A stretch of DNA of 64,000 bases from Streptomyces sp. DI166 (GTDB lineage: Bacteria; Actinomycetota; Actinomycetes; Streptomycetales; Streptomycetaceae): assembly GCF_900091315.1 (NCBI RefSeq), contig NZ_FLSP01000001.1:124001-188000 (forward strand). The letters are read 5' to 3'. The translations under genes and the position numbers were made by a program. The notes below the pieces were generated by a model, which was given only the letters and a program-made list of their open reading frames with translations, was not told the origin of the DNA and searched no databases. Below are positions 32,669 through 42,058 of this stretch, one piece after another; position 1 is the first letter of the stretch, and each line of letters opens with the position of its first letter.

Positions 32669-32800
32669 AGACAGTAGTAGGGTCGCGGCCGTTTATCCAC
32701 AGCCTGGACAAAGTTCGAGTGATTACAGCCATAGGTATTGGCGGGTAGCGCAAAGAGGTCTAACTTCCTTGGCGCTGTTGCTGTGACCGAGGAGGTGCCC

Positions 32801-35278
32801 ATGCACTTACGAGGGTTGAGCACAAGAAGACGCGGCTGGGCGACGATGGTCGCGGCCGGAGCCGTCACCGCCGGACTGGTGTCGGGTCCGCCCGCGAACG
32901 CGCGCCCCGCCCCGGATCCACCCTTGACAACGATGTCCATCAAGTCGCCTCCGGGCGGCGCGAACGTACGGGTGCTGATCTTCTACGGCTCGGCCGCCGC
33001 AGGTGACGAGTCGCCTCTGGTGAACGCCGGGATCGAGGCCATCGAGCGGATCGGTCTGTCGGGGCCGACGGACGAGCGCTTCAAGGTCGAGGCGACCGAC
33101 GACGCCTCGGTCTTCACGAACGAGACCAGGCTGGGCCGTTACAACGCGGTCGTCTTCCTGACCGGCGGCGGCGATGTGCTCGACCCCGAGCAGGAGGCCG
33201 GCCTGGAGGCCTACATGGAGGCGGGCGGCGGCTTCGTCGGCCTGCACGACGCGGCGCGCGCGGAGCCGTACTCGGACTGGTTCACCGGTCTGATCGGCGC
33301 CCGGCCCGCCCCCACCAGCCCCACGGCCGTGCAGCGCGCGACCGTCGAGGTCGGCGACCGGGTCCACCCGGCCACCAGGAGCCTGCCGGTGCAGTGGAAA
33401 CGCCCCGACCGCTGGCTGAACTGGGTAAAGAACCCCACCGGCACCGTGCACACCGTCGCCCGGGTCCGCGAGTCCACCTACCAGCCCGGAGCGAGCGCCA
33501 ACGGCTGGGACCACCCGGTGAGTTGGTGCCGGGACTACGACGGCGGCCGGTCCTTCTACACCGCCATGGGCGGCACCGTCTCCTCCTACGACGAGAGCGA
33601 CTTCCGCGCCCATCTGCGCGGCGCCCTGATGTGGACGACGCGGCTCGCGCAGGCGGACTGCAAGGCCACCATCACCGCCAACTACAAGGCCGAACGGCTC
33701 ACCAAGCCCAACCAGCCCGGCCAGAACGACCAGATCGGGGAACCGCACGGCCTGGTCACCGCCCCCGACGGCCGCGTGCTCTACATCGGGCGCGGCGGCG
33801 CCGACTCCTCCCAGCCGGTGGTCACCGACTGGAACAACCCGGACGTCGGCAAGGGCAAGGGCGAGATCCATGTCTACGACCCGAGGACCGGCAAGGTCAC
33901 CCTGGCCGGCGCGCTCACCGTCTTCGGCAACAAGGGCGGCGGCGACGAACTGGTCAAGGTGGAGGAGGGGTTGCTCGGCATCGAGCTCGACCCACGCTTC
34001 CAGGAGAACGGGTGGGTGTACCTGCACTACACCCCGCACGCGCAGATCGACCGGGACACCCGGATGGCCGAGCGCCGCGTCTCCCGCTTCACCCTCGACC
34101 TCGCCACCAACAAACTGGACCTGAGCAGCGAGAAGGTGCTGCTCAAGTGGCCGGTGCAGATCCACAGTTGCTGCCATGCGGGTGGCGGGATGGCCTGGGA
34201 CTCCAAGGGCAACCTGTACATCGCGACCGGCGACAACAACTCCAGCCGCTTCAGCGACGGTTACTCCGGAAACAACCCGCAGCCCAACTACAAGGGCGTC
34301 TCCTTCGCCGACGCGAGGCGCACGGCCGGCAACACCAACAACCTCAACGGCAAGATCCTGCGCATCCACCCGGAGCCGGACGGCACGTACACGCTGCCGG
34401 AGGGCAACCTGTTCACCGGGCGGGAGACCGACGAGGGCGGCGGCAAGACACGCGGCGAGATCTATGTGATGGGGGTGCGGAACCCCGCCCGGATCTTCGT
34501 CGACAAGGAGACGGACACCCTCTACGCGGGCTGGGTCGGCCCCGACGCGGGCGCCCCGTCCACGACCTGGGGTCCGGCCAAGTACGACACCTTCGCCGTC
34601 ATCACCAAGGCGAGCAACCGGGGCTGGCCGTACTGCATGGGCAACAAGCAGCCCTACCGGGACCGCAATCTGCCCGACCCGTCCAAGCCGCTCGGCTGGT
34701 ACGACTGCGACCACCCGAAGAACGAGTCCCCGAACAACGACGGCCTGGTCAACCTGCCGCCGGTGACCGCGAACAACATCTGGTACTCGCCCCAGGGCGG
34801 CGCACCGGACTTCCCGCGCGACGCGGGCGGCATCCCGTCCTACAAGCAGGACGAGGCGACCTACCGGCTCCCGTGGCTCAAGGGCGGCGGCCAGGCGGCG
34901 ATGAACGGCCCCGTCTACCGCTACGACGAGACCGCCTCCAGCGAGGTCAAGTGGCCCGCGTACTGGGACGGCAAGTGGTTCGTCGGTGACTTCTACGACG
35001 CCGACCAGCCGCGCAACGCCGTGATCACCGACCCGAAGAACCACGGGGACGGCGGGTTGCCGGTGCACTCGGAGTCGCTGAAGAAGATCGTGCCGGTCGG
35101 CAATGACGGCATCAAGAACCTCATGGACTGGAAGTTCGGTCCGGACGGCGCGCTGTACGTGCTCGACTACGGCCGGGGCTTCTTCACCTCGGACGCCAAG
35201 TCGGCGCTGTGGCGGGTCACTTACACGGGCGGCGGTCCCACGCCGGCCGCCGGCCGGCTGGCGAGGGGAGCCCGATGA
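32801..35278 (+). CDS. secreted ThuA-domain / glucose-sorbosone dehydrogenase-like protein
   Basis: This 825-residue exported protein begins with a signal peptide ([15 protein letters not shown], cut near residue 35). It continues with a ThuA-like glutamine-amidotransferase-fold domain at about 50-285 ([29 protein letters not shown]). Then comes a six-bladed PQQ-type glucose/sorbosone dehydrogenase domain from about 305 to the end ([58 protein letters not shown]). ATG 32801 has GAGGAGG five bases upstream. Its stop overlaps the next gene, so both proteins are made together, facing away from the laccase. Confidence 0.88.
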   Translation: MHLRGLSTRRRGWATMVAAGAVTAGLVSGPPANARPAPDPPLTTMSIKSPPGGANVRVLIFYGSAAAGDESPLVNAGIEAIERIGLSGPTDERFKVEATDDASVFTNETRLGRYNAVVFLTGGGDVLDPEQEAGLEAYMEAGGGFVGLHDAARAEPYSDWFTGLIGARPAPTSPTAVQRATVEVGDRVHPATRSLPVQWKRPDRWLNWVKNPTGTVHTVARVRESTYQPGASANGWDHPVSWCRDYDGGRSFYTAMGGTVSSYDESDFRAHLRGALMWTTRLAQADCKATITANYKAERLTKPNQPGQNDQIGEPHGLVTAPDGRVLYIGRGGADSSQPVVTDWNNPDVGKGKGEIHVYDPRTGKVTLAGALTVFGNKGGGDELVKVEEGLLGIELDPRFQENGWVYLHYTPHAQIDRDTRMAERRVSRFTLDLATNKLDLSSEKVLLKWPVQIHSCCHAGGGMAWDSKGNLYIATGDNNSSRFSDGYSGNNPQPNYKGVSFADARRTAGNTNNLNGKILRIHPEPDGTYTLPEGNLFTGRETDEGGGKTRGEIYVMGVRNPARIFVDKETDTLYAGWVGPDAGAPSTTWGPAKYDTFAVITKASNRGWPYCMGNKQPYRDRNLPDPSKPLGWYDCDHPKNESPNNDGLVNLPPVTANNIWYSPQGGAPDFPRDAGGIPSYKQDEATYRLPWLKGGGQAAMNGPVYRYDETASSEVKWPAYWDGKWFVGDFYDADQPRNAVITDPKNHGDGGLPVHSESLKKIVPVGNDGIKNLMDWKFGPDGALYVLDYGRGFFTSDAKSALWRVTYTGGGPTPAAGRLARGAR

Positions 35279-37470
35279 TCCGGCGGCGAAGACTCTTCCC
35301 GGCCCTGCTGGCGGCCTTGCTGATCCTGCTCGGCCTCCAGGCCGCGCCCTCCACCGCGCGCCCCGAGCGGGCCGCGGCGGCGGAACAGGTGCTCACCTGG
35401 ACCGCCAATGACGACATCACCAAGTACACCTCGGCGCCCACCACCGCCGTGGCGGGCACGGCGACGATCGTCTTCGAGAACAGCGCGGCCACCGGCAACA
35501 CCACCGGCATGCCGCACACACTGACGTTCGTCACCTCCGACCCCGAGTTCAACAGCGATGTCGAGCTGAACATCCTGGCGAACCCCAACGACGACCAGGG
35601 CGGCCGCCACACCGCCCAGGTCACGCTCACCCCGGGCCGGTACTTCTACCACTGCACGATCCCCGGCCACGGACAGATGCAGGGCATCCTGGTGGTCACC
35701 GAGGGCACCGGCGAGGACACCACGGCGCCGCAGGCCTCCGCGCATGTCACCGGGACGCAGAACTCCCAGGGGCAGTACGTGGGTTCGGCGAGCGTGGCGA
35801 TCCACGCCACGGACGAGGAGGGCGGCTCCGGTGTGGACCGCGTGGAGTACGCGGTCGGTGACGCCGGGAGCTGGCAGCCGTACACCACTCCGGTCGTGAT
35901 CGACCAGGTCGGCAGCCACAAGGTGCGCTACCGGGCCAGTGACAAGGCCGGGAACGTGTCGGCGGAGAAGAGTGTCGGGTTCACGGTCGTGGCCCCGCCG
36001 ACTGACGACACGACCGCGCCGGAGACCTCGGCGACGGTGAGCGGTGAGCGCAACCCGGACGGCACCTATGTCGACATGGCGACGGTGACCGTCACCGCCT
36101 CCGACACCGGCTCGGGCCTCAACACCATCGAGTACGCGATCGGCGCCTCCGGTGCCTGGCAGCCGTACACCATGCCGGTGATGGTCCATCAGGTCGGTAC
36201 GCACACCGTGCGGTTCCGGGCCACCGACAAGGCGGGCAATGTGTCCGAGGTCAAGAGCGTGGAGTTCACGGTGGTCGCCGCGCCGCCCGAGGACACCACT
36301 CCCCCGGTGACCGGTGTGAGCGTGGAGGGCACCCGTAACTCCGACGGGGCGTTCGTGGCCAGTGCCAAGGTCGCCGTCAGCGCCACCGACGAGGGCGGGG
36401 TCGAAACGGTCGAGTACTCCCTCGACGGCGGGCCCTATCTCACCTACCTCGGTCCGGTGATCGTCGACCGCGCGGGCGCGCACACGCTGGCGTACCGGGC
36501 GACCGACAAGGCCGGCAACACCTCCCCGGCCCGCACCGTGAGCTTCACGGTGGTGGCGGGCGGGGTGCCCGCGCCGCCCTGTCCGGAGTACGACGAGCGG
36601 CTGACGGTGATCGTCGGCACGGTCGACTCCGGGGTGCCCAACCGGCTCACGAGCAACCGGTGCCGGATCAACGAGATGATCGAGGACGAGAAGGAGTGGA
36701 CCTCGCACGCGCTGTTCCTCAAGCATGTGAAGTCCGTCCTCGACCGGCTGCGGCGCGAGGGCGTCATCGACCAGCGCGAGCACAAGGCGATCACCAAGGC
36801 CGCCCGACAGTCGGGCATCGGCAAGCCGGGTCAGACCGAGGGCTACCGGACGGTCTTCGACGGCAGCACGGGCTCGTTCGCCAAGTGGCAGCACGTGGGC
36901 GGCGGTTCGTTCGGCCTCAACCCGGACGGTTCGATGACCAGCGGTACCAGCCGGGGCGGGCTCGGGATGCTGTGGTTCCCGGAGCGCAAGTACGGCGACT
37001 TCTCGCTGCGCCTGCAGTGGCGTGACGACGCGCCGGGCACCGGCAACGCCAACTCCGGTGTCTTCGTGCGCTTCCCGTGGGTCCACGACCACCCGGAGGA
37101 GCCCCGGCCGGAATGGGCCGCCATCAAGTACGGGCACGAGGTGCAGGTGTTCGACCGCCCCGACGGCGACATGTACAAGACGGGATCGGTCTACGGCTTC
37201 GACCGCGTCGGTCTGGCGGGCGCGGGCGTGACCGAGAAGGGCACCTGGAACGACTACGAGATCCGGGTGGTGGACCAGCACTACTCGGTCTACCGCAACG
37301 GCGTCCTGATCAACGAGTTCGACAACACCGGCGGCCAGGACTTCGTCCCGCCGCGCTCGGACGACCCGGGCACGGACGGGCGGCGGTTCGCCTCCGGATA
37401 CATAGGGCTCCAGGTGCACGGCACCACCGACGTGGTGTCGTACCGGGACATCCGGATCAAGGAGCTGTAG
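35275..37470 (+). CDS. secreted cupredoxin / Ig-repeat / DUF1080 fusion
   Basis: This 731-residue exported protein starts with a signal peptide (LLAALLILLGLQAAPSTA). A plastocyanin-like domain follows at about 40-140 with type 1 copper ligands in MPHTLTF and YHCTIPGHGQMQG (His, Cys, His, Met). Three Ig-like OmpL47-type repeats of about 95 residues come next, each ending like HKVRYRASDKAGNVS. A coiled, charged spacer leads to a C-terminal DUF1080/3-keto-glycoside hydrolase-type beta-sandwich (FDGSTG through YIGLQVHG). It is coupled to the ThuA/dehydrogenase gene by ATGA and lies near the laccase, which suggests copper electron transfer to a sugar-acting module. Confidence 0.88.
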   Translation: MIRRRRLFPALLAALLILLGLQAAPSTARPERAAAAEQVLTWTANDDITKYTSAPTTAVAGTATIVFENSAATGNTTGMPHTLTFVTSDPEFNSDVELNILANPNDDQGGRHTAQVTLTPGRYFYHCTIPGHGQMQGILVVTEGTGEDTTAPQASAHVTGTQNSQGQYVGSASVAIHATDEEGGSGVDRVEYAVGDAGSWQPYTTPVVIDQVGSHKVRYRASDKAGNVSAEKSVGFTVVAPPTDDTTAPETSATVSGERNPDGTYVDMATVTVTASDTGSGLNTIEYAIGASGAWQPYTMPVMVHQVGTHTVRFRATDKAGNVSEVKSVEFTVVAAPPEDTTPPVTGVSVEGTRNSDGAFVASAKVAVSATDEGGVETVEYSLDGGPYLTYLGPVIVDRAGAHTLAYRATDKAGNTSPARTVSFTVVAGGVPAPPCPEYDERLTVIVGTVDSGVPNRLTSNRCRINEMIEDEKEWTSHALFLKHVKSVLDRLRREGVIDQREHKAITKAARQSGIGKPGQTEGYRTVFDGSTGSFAKWQHVGGGSFGLNPDGSMTSGTSRGGLGMLWFPERKYGDFSLRLQWRDDAPGTGNANSGVFVRFPWVHDHPEEPRPEWAAIKYGHEVQVFDRPDGDMYKTGSVYGFDRVGLAGAGVTEKGTWNDYEIRVVDQHYSVYRNGVLINEFDNTGGQDFVPPRSDDPGTDGRRFASGYIGLQVHGTTDVVSYRDIRIKEL

Positions 37471-38482
37471 GCGGCTGTTTACGGGCCCGGCTCGGCTGTA
37501 CCCGCTTGGGCTCCCCCGGCATCTTGGGGTACTCGGGCGGGTACGGCAGATCGCCGAGCCCGTGGTCGTGCTCGTCCTTGCGGGCCAGCTCCAGCAGGGC
37601 CTCCAGCGAGAAGCGGTGGTCGTCCATGTCCGCGTGCACATCGCCGAGTTCGGCGAAGCGCGCGGGCATGGTCCCCAGGTCGAAGTCCCGGGGGTGGGCG
37701 ACACCGACCTCGTCCCAGCGCAGCGGCGCGGAGACCGGGGCGTGCGGGCGGGGGCGTACGGAGTAGGCGGAGGCGATGGTGCGGTCGCGGGCGGTCTGGT
37801 TGTAGTCCACGAAGATGCGCTCGCCCCGCTCCTCCTTCCACCACTTGATGGTCACCTGCTCCGGCATGCGCCGCTCCAGCTCGCGGCCGACGGCGATGGC
37901 GGCCCGGCGGACCTGGGTGAAGGTCCAGCGCGGTTCGATGGGCACGAAGACGTGCAGTCCGCGTCCGCCGGAGGTCTTGGGCCAGCCCTTCAGCCCGCCG
38001 AACTCCTCCAGTACCGCGCGCAGTTCGTGTGCGGCGCGGACCGCGTCGTCGTAGTCGGTGCCGGGCTGCGGATCGAGGTCGAGGCGCAGTTCGTCGGGGC
38101 GGTCGACGTCGGCGCGGCGCACCGGCCACGGGTGGAAGGTGAGGGTGCCGAACTGGGCGGCCCACAGCACGGCCGCCTCCTCGGTGGGGCACATCTCGTC
38201 GGCGCTGCGGCCGCTGGGGAAGGTGATGTGGGCGGTCGGGATCCAGTCGGGCCAGTTCTTCGGAACCCGCTTCTGGAAGAAGTGCTCGCCGTTCACCCCG
38301 TCCGGGTAGCGCTCCAGGGTGGTGGGCCGGTCGCGCAGGGCGCGCAGGATGCCGGGGCCGACGGCCTGGTAGTACCGGGCGAGGTCCAGCTTGGTGAAGC
38401 CGCGCTCCGGGAAGAACACCTTGTCCGGACTGGACAGGCGTACCGTGCGCCCGCCCGCCTCCAGCTCCACCGCATCGCCCAT
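37457..38482 (-). CDS. LigD-type NHEJ polymerase/primase domain protein
   Basis: This 341-residue protein is a stand-alone LigD polymerase domain, the archaeo-eukaryotic-primase-type enzyme that fills ends during bacterial non-homologous end joining. Motifs include LSSPDKVFFPE and RYPDG at the N-terminus, the metal-binding pair LRLDLDPQPG, the catalytic segment TSGGRGLHVFVPI and VDYNQTARDRTIASAYSVR. ATG 38482 begins just before the domain. The matching ATP-dependent ligase lies 2.5 kb away at 40988, beyond an IS element; in relatives I recall the two near each other. Confidence 0.92.
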   Translation of the reverse strand: MGDAVELEAGGRTVRLSSPDKVFFPERGFTKLDLARYYQAVGPGILRALRDRPTTLERYPDGVNGEHFFQKRVPKNWPDWIPTAHITFPSGRSADEMCPTEEAAVLWAAQFGTLTFHPWPVRRADVDRPDELRLDLDPQPGTDYDDAVRAAHELRAVLEEFGGLKGWPKTSGGRGLHVFVPIEPRWTFTQVRRAAIAVGRELERRMPEQVTIKWWKEERGERIFVDYNQTARDRTIASAYSVRPRPHAPVSAPLRWDEVGVAHPRDFDLGTMPARFAELGDVHADMDDHRFSLEALLELARKDEHDHGLGDLPYPPEYPKMPGEPKRVQPSRARKQPPTAP

Positions 38483-38574
38483 GCGGCCACGGTAGGCGCG
38501 GCGGTCACGGCCCGCACACGGAAGCACCCGACCCCGCTGCGGTTACACCCCCGGTCACCTGCGACGATGGCGCC

Positions 38575-38721
38575 ATGATCTGGCCTGGGCTCCTCGGATG
38601 CACCGTTGTCCTCTCCGTCGCCGCGGCGGCCGTCGTCATCGGGCGCGCCTTCTGCGGGGAGGTGCGGGCGCGCCGACAGGGGGGCTCCCTAGAGTCGAGC
38701 CGTGACTCCACCCACGCGTAA
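38575..38721 (+). CDS. small membrane ORF ending in the IS right end
   Basis: ATG 38575 opens a 48-residue frame with one hydrophobic segment (GLLGCTVVLSVAAAAVVIG) and a basic tail. Its stop TAA at 38719-38721 lies inside the right-end hairpin of the IS200/IS605 element. It is probably the start of a native small membrane-protein gene cut by the insertion. No Shine-Dalgarno sequence is obvious, so the call is weak. Confidence 0.35.
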   Translation: MIWPGLLGCTVVLSVAAAAVVIGRAFCGEVRARRQGGSLESSRDSTHA

Positions 38722-38730
38722 ACGTGCGGG
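38711..38730 (-). other. right-end hairpin of IS element; probable 3' part of omega RNA
   Basis: CACG-CGTAAA-CGTG (38713-38716 with 38723-38726) with further CC/GG pairs and one bulge lies 17 bases after the tnpB stop. In this family the 3' end of tnpB plus the right end forms the omega (guide) RNA, and the bases just beyond serve as guide. Here these would begin near 38700 and run downwards. Confidence 0.5.
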
Positions 38731-38746
38731 CTTCCTGCGTCGGTGG

Positions 38747-39967
38747 CTAAGCCGCCGCGCAGAGGACCAGCCCGGCCCTGTCGGAGATGTTCGAGGCGCC
38801 GACGTGGTCCGCGTTCGCGGTGAACCCACACGCCGCGCACTGGAACTTCGCTTGGGTGACGCGGCTCTTGCCGTCCACGTGTCCGCAGCCGCCAAGGCCG
38901 GGCGGGCACGTGCGAGAGGTGTTGCGGGGGTCCACCGGGATCACGAGGCGACCGGCACTCTCAGCCTTGTTCGCCAGGATCGCGAAGAACTGTCCCCAAC
39001 CCGCGTCGAGGATGCTTCGGTTCAGCCCGGCCTTGGCGGCGGCACCGTTCGGGAGGAACGCGCCGTCGGTGCCGGGGTCGGGCTTGGGTGCCGGGCTCCT
39101 GGTCATCCCTGCGGTGTTCAGCCGCTCGTGTGCGATCACGTCGTTGTCGGCGACGAGCGCGCGGGCGGTCTTGTGGTGGAAGTCCAGGCGCTGGCGCCGC
39201 ACCTTGGCGTGCAGCTTGGCGACCTTACGGGCGGCGGCCCGGTGCCGTTTGGTGCGCTGCCGGGTGCGCTTGGGGAACGTCGCCAGGTGCTGCTGTGCGG
39301 CGGCCGGCTCCTCAGCCACGGTGCCGAGGAAGCGCGGGTTCGGCACGTGCTCGCCCTCGGATGTGGTGAGGAAGTGCGTAACGCCCATGTCGACGCCGAT
39401 GACGGCCCCGGTGGGCGGCAGCTCCTGGGCAGGCACGTTGTCGCAGGCGAGGACGACGTACCAGCGGTTCCCTTCGCACTTCACGGAAATCGTCTTGACG
39501 CGGCCCTGTACGGGCCGGTGCTGGTGCACGCGGACGTGCCCGACACCTTGGAGACGGACCCGGGTCTGCCGGTCGTGCGGGGTGGAGTTCCAGCGGCAGC
39601 CGTCGCCGTCCTTGGGGAAGGTGACGGTGTCGAAGTGCCCGACGCCCTTGAACCTCGGGTATCCGGGGTTCTGGCCGGCCTTGACGCGCTTGAAGAACGC
39701 CTGGAACGCCTTGTCCAGGCGCCGCAGGGTGGCCTGCTGGGAGGAGAACGACCAGCGGCCCTGACGCTCCGGGTCGAACGCCCGGATCTCCTTGAGCTGG
39801 GCGGACTGGTTGCCGTACTTGATACTCGTCTTCGAGGTGTGCCGCCAGGCGTCCCGGCGTTCCTGGAGAGCGCCGTTGTACAGCGAGCAGTGGTCCCGCA
39901 GCATCTCGCCCAGCGCGGCCGTCTGACGGGCTGTGGGGCGCAGGAGGAACTTGTACGCCCGGATCAC
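38747..39967 (-). CDS. tnpB: TnpB RNA-guided nuclease (IS605 OrfB)
   Basis: This 406-residue protein is TnpB, the omega-RNA-guided nuclease ancestral to Cas12. RuvC residues are visible: Asp in VIGVDMGVTHF, Glu in IAHERLNTAGM, and the last Asp in TANADHVGASNI. The zinc finger reads CPPGLGGCGHV, then CAACGF; its first half is spaced unusually (six residues between the Cys). The start is GTG 39967, overlapping the tnpA stop (GTGA). All three acidic residues are kept, so it may be active. An upstream open frame to 40243 is a shadow over tnpA. Confidence 0.9.
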   Translation of the reverse strand: MIRAYKFLLRPTARQTAALGEMLRDHCSLYNGALQERRDAWRHTSKTSIKYGNQSAQLKEIRAFDPERQGRWSFSSQQATLRRLDKAFQAFFKRVKAGQNPGYPRFKGVGHFDTVTFPKDGDGCRWNSTPHDRQTRVRLQGVGHVRVHQHRPVQGRVKTISVKCEGNRWYVVLACDNVPAQELPPTGAVIGVDMGVTHFLTTSEGEHVPNPRFLGTVAEEPAAAQQHLATFPKRTRQRTKRHRAAARKVAKLHAKVRRQRLDFHHKTARALVADNDVIAHERLNTAGMTRSPAPKPDPGTDGAFLPNGAAAKAGLNRSILDAGWGQFFAILANKAESAGRLVIPVDPRNTSRTCPPGLGGCGHVDGKSRVTQAKFQCAACGFTANADHVGASNISDRAGLVLCAAA

Positions 39968-40398
39968 GAGCCGTCCCCCTTGCTCTTCCTCCACGGGCGT
40001 TCCCACTGGGTGTCGATGTACCGGCGAACCGTGTCCGCCGAGACAGCGCCGACCGACGCCGCGAAGTACGACGACGACCACAGCGTGGGCAGCTGTGTAT
40101 TGAGGTGCGGGAACTCCGCGCGCAGGACGCGTGAGGTGAAGCCCTTGAACTGGTTCGCGACGTATGACGCCGAGGACTTCGGGTCGTGCTTGACGAACAG
40201 GTGCACGTGGTCGGGCATGACTTCGAGTGTCACGATCTCCCACCCCCGTTCATCGGCCTTCTGGCGGATCAGCTCATCCAGGCGTGCCGCAACCCGTCCA
40301 CCGAGAACCGGGCGGCGGTACTTCGGACACCACACGACGTGCAGCCCGAGGTCGTACACACCGCCGGAGAACCGGCGAACCTTCCTGGTCACGGCCAT
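39964..40398 (-). CDS. tnpA: IS200-type Y1 transposase TnpA
   Basis: This 144-residue protein is the HUH-family single-strand transposase. The HUH motif is DHVHLFVK near residue 66 and the nucleophilic Tyr is in VRRYIDTQ near 128, with YFAASVGAVS before it. ATG 40398 is preferred because TATAAA (40405-40410 on the minus strand) lies six bases upstream, giving a leaderless start; ATG 40413 and 40422 are in-frame alternatives. None has a Shine-Dalgarno sequence. Tail overlap with tnpB couples the two genes. Confidence 0.88.
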   Translation of the reverse strand: MAVTRKVRRFSGGVYDLGLHVVWCPKYRRPVLGGRVAARLDELIRQKADERGWEIVTLEVMPDHVHLFVKHDPKSSASYVANQFKGFTSRVLRAEFPHLNTQLPTLWSSSYFAASVGAVSADTVRRYIDTQWERPWRKSKGDGS

Positions 40399-40422
40399 GC
40401 ATCGTTTATACATGCGGTGCAT
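40397..40422 (-). other. left-end hairpin of the IS element
   Basis: ATGCATCG and CGGTGCAT form a stem with one non-Watson-Crick pair around a 10-base loop. The hairpin spans the tnpA start region and probably is the left-end recognition hairpin. Confidence 0.4.
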
Positions 40423-40443
40423 GTCTAACAGGGAGGTCGCGAC

Positions 40444-40968
40444 GTGGCCGAGGTGAACAGTGCAGATGCGGCGCTGAACGCCCAGGTGAAGGCGTTCCCA
40501 GCCACTCCCCAGACGATGGCCGCCACGACAGACGGCAACTGGCGGGAACGCAAGGTACGGCTGGTCTTCACGACAGCGGCCGGCGAGCCCGTGCAGCGGT
40601 CGCCGTGGGTGCGCACCTGGCGGAAGATGGTGACCGATGCGAACAAGATCCTTGCCGACCGGGGCGAGGAACAGATCCCGGCGGGGACGATGCTGCACAC
40701 ACTCCGCCACACGTACGCCTCGCTTCTGATCAAGCATGGGGAGTCGGTCAAGGTGCTGCAGAAACGTCTAGGCCACTCGTCGGCGGCGATCACGCTGGAC
40801 ACGTACAGCCACCTGTGGCCAGACTCCGCCAGTACCACCCGGCCGGCCGTTGAGCAGGGGCTGGGCTCACTCCTGAGCGAGTCGATCCAGGGCACATCTC
40901 GGGGCACACGGCAGCCGGTATCCACCGAAACGGACGGAAGGCGACAAGCAAATGTTGCCCATCAGTGA
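40444..40968 (+). pseudogene. truncated tyrosine-recombinase integrase (C-terminal part)
   Basis: This 174-residue frame matches only the C-terminal catalytic part of a phage/ICE-type integrase: HTLRHTYASLLIKHG (HxxR), the LGHSS box and the nucleophilic Tyr in TLDTYSHLW. The N-terminal DNA-binding domain and the first catalytic Arg are missing. The frame starts at GTG 40444 with GGGAGG seven bases upstream, right next to the left end of the IS, so the element may have landed in or replaced the 5' part. It marks an earlier integrated element of which nothing else remains here. Confidence 0.75.
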
Positions 40969-40987
40969 CCGTTATAGGTGCAGGTGA

Positions 40988-42058
40988 ATGACCATGGACC
41001 TCCCCGTCATGCCGCCCGTGAAGCCGATGCTCGCCAAGTCGGTGGCGAGAATCCCGCCGGGCATGCACTACGAGGCGAAGTGGGACGGCTTCCGGGCGAT
41101 CGTGTTCCGCGACGGGCCCGAGGTGGAGCTGGGCAGCCGTACCACCAAGACGCTGACCAGGTACTTCCCCGAGCTGGTGGAGTCCCTGAAGGAGTCGCTG
41201 CCCGAGCGGTGTGTGCTGGACGGGGAGATCGTGATCGCCCGGGACGGGCATCTGGACTTCGACGCGCTCACCGAGCGGATCCACCCGGCGGCCTCCCGGG
41301 TGCGGACCCTGGCCGAGCGGACCCCGGCCTCCTTCGTCGCCTTCGACCTGCTGGCACTGGCCGACGAGTCGCTGCTGGACGTGCCGCTCACCGACCGCAG
41401 GGCGCTGCTGACCAGGGCACTCGCGGACGCCCGGCCGCCGGTGCACGTGGCGCCGGCGACGACGGACGTCGAGGTGGCCGAGCGCTGGTTCGAGCAGTAC
41501 GAGGGGGCCGGCCTGGACGGGGTGATCGCCAAGCCGCCGGGCTCGCGGTACCTCCAGGACGAGCGCGCCATGTTCAAGATCAAGCACGACCGGACGGCGG
41601 ACGTCGTGGTCGCCGGGTACCGCCTGCACAAGAGCGGCCCCGTCGTCGGCTCGCTGCTGCTGGGCCTCTACGACGACCAGGGCGCCCTCCAGCATGTCGG
41701 GGTCTCGGCCGCCTTCTCGATGAAGGTACGGGCCCAGCTGATCGAGGAGCTGGAGCCGCTGCGCATGGACGACATCTCCGGGCACCCGTGGGCGGCCTGG
41801 GCCGAGGAGGCGGCGCACGAGTCGGCGCGGCTGCCGGGGGCGCCGAGCCGCTGGTCCGGCAAGAAGGACCTGTCCTGGGTGCCGCTGAGACCCGAGCGGG
41901 TGTGCGAGGTGGCCTACGACCACATGGAGAACGGGGCCCGTTTCCGGCACACCGCCCGCTTCCGCCGCTGGCGCCCGGACCGGGCCCCGGAGAGCTGCAC
42001 GTACACCCAGCTTGAGGAGCCGGTCCGGTACGACCTCCAGGAGATCCTGGGCGGTTGA
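40988..42058 (+). CDS. ATP-dependent DNA ligase (LigC-like)
   Basis: This 356-residue enzyme is a compact ATP-dependent DNA ligase of the kind that acts with LigD-type polymerases in end joining or base-excision repair. The adenylated Lys is in YEAKWDGFR near residue 32. Further nucleotidyltransferase motifs are LDGEIVI, FVAFDLLAL, GLDGVIAKPPG and FKIKHDRTADVVVAGYR, followed by an OB-fold domain to the end. ATG 40988 has GCAGGTG just upstream. It lies 20 bases after the integrase remnant, so its native promoter may have been displaced. Confidence 0.92.
   Translation: MTMDLPVMPPVKPMLAKSVARIPPGMHYEAKWDGFRAIVFRDGPEVELGSRTTKTLTRYFPELVESLKESLPERCVLDGEIVIARDGHLDFDALTERIHPAASRVRTLAERTPASFVAFDLLALADESLLDVPLTDRRALLTRALADARPPVHVAPATTDVEVAERWFEQYEGAGLDGVIAKPPGSRYLQDERAMFKIKHDRTADVVVAGYRLHKSGPVVGSLLLGLYDDQGALQHVGVSAAFSMKVRAQLIEELEPLRMDDISGHPWAAWAEEAAHESARLPGAPSRWSGKKDLSWVPLRPERVCEVAYDHMENGARFRHTARFRRWRPDRAPESCTYTQLEEPVRYDLQEILGG

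Larger units (their letters stand above)
38705..40425 (-). mobile_element. IS200/IS605-type element with tnpA and tnpB
   Basis: A complete-looking single-strand-transposing insertion sequence. It has a Y1 HUH transposase (tnpA) and an overlapping downstream tnpB, a right-end hairpin at 38711-38730 and a left-end hairpin at about 40397-40422. Such elements leave no target duplication. It separates the NHEJ polymerase gene from the ligase gene and abuts an integrase remnant. Outer boundaries are estimates from the hairpins. Confidence 0.8.

Noticed and set aside
32693..32701. TTATCCACA, a perfect DnaA-box sequence between the laccase and ThuA genes
   Set aside because: It is a single copy in a divergent promoter with no cluster of boxes, no dnaA/dnaN and no AT-rich unwinding region, so it is no origin.
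40444..40968. Active integrase with a prophage
   Set aside because: Only the C-terminal catalytic part is present; the DNA-binding domain and first Arg are missing, and no phage genes or tRNA att site lie beside it.
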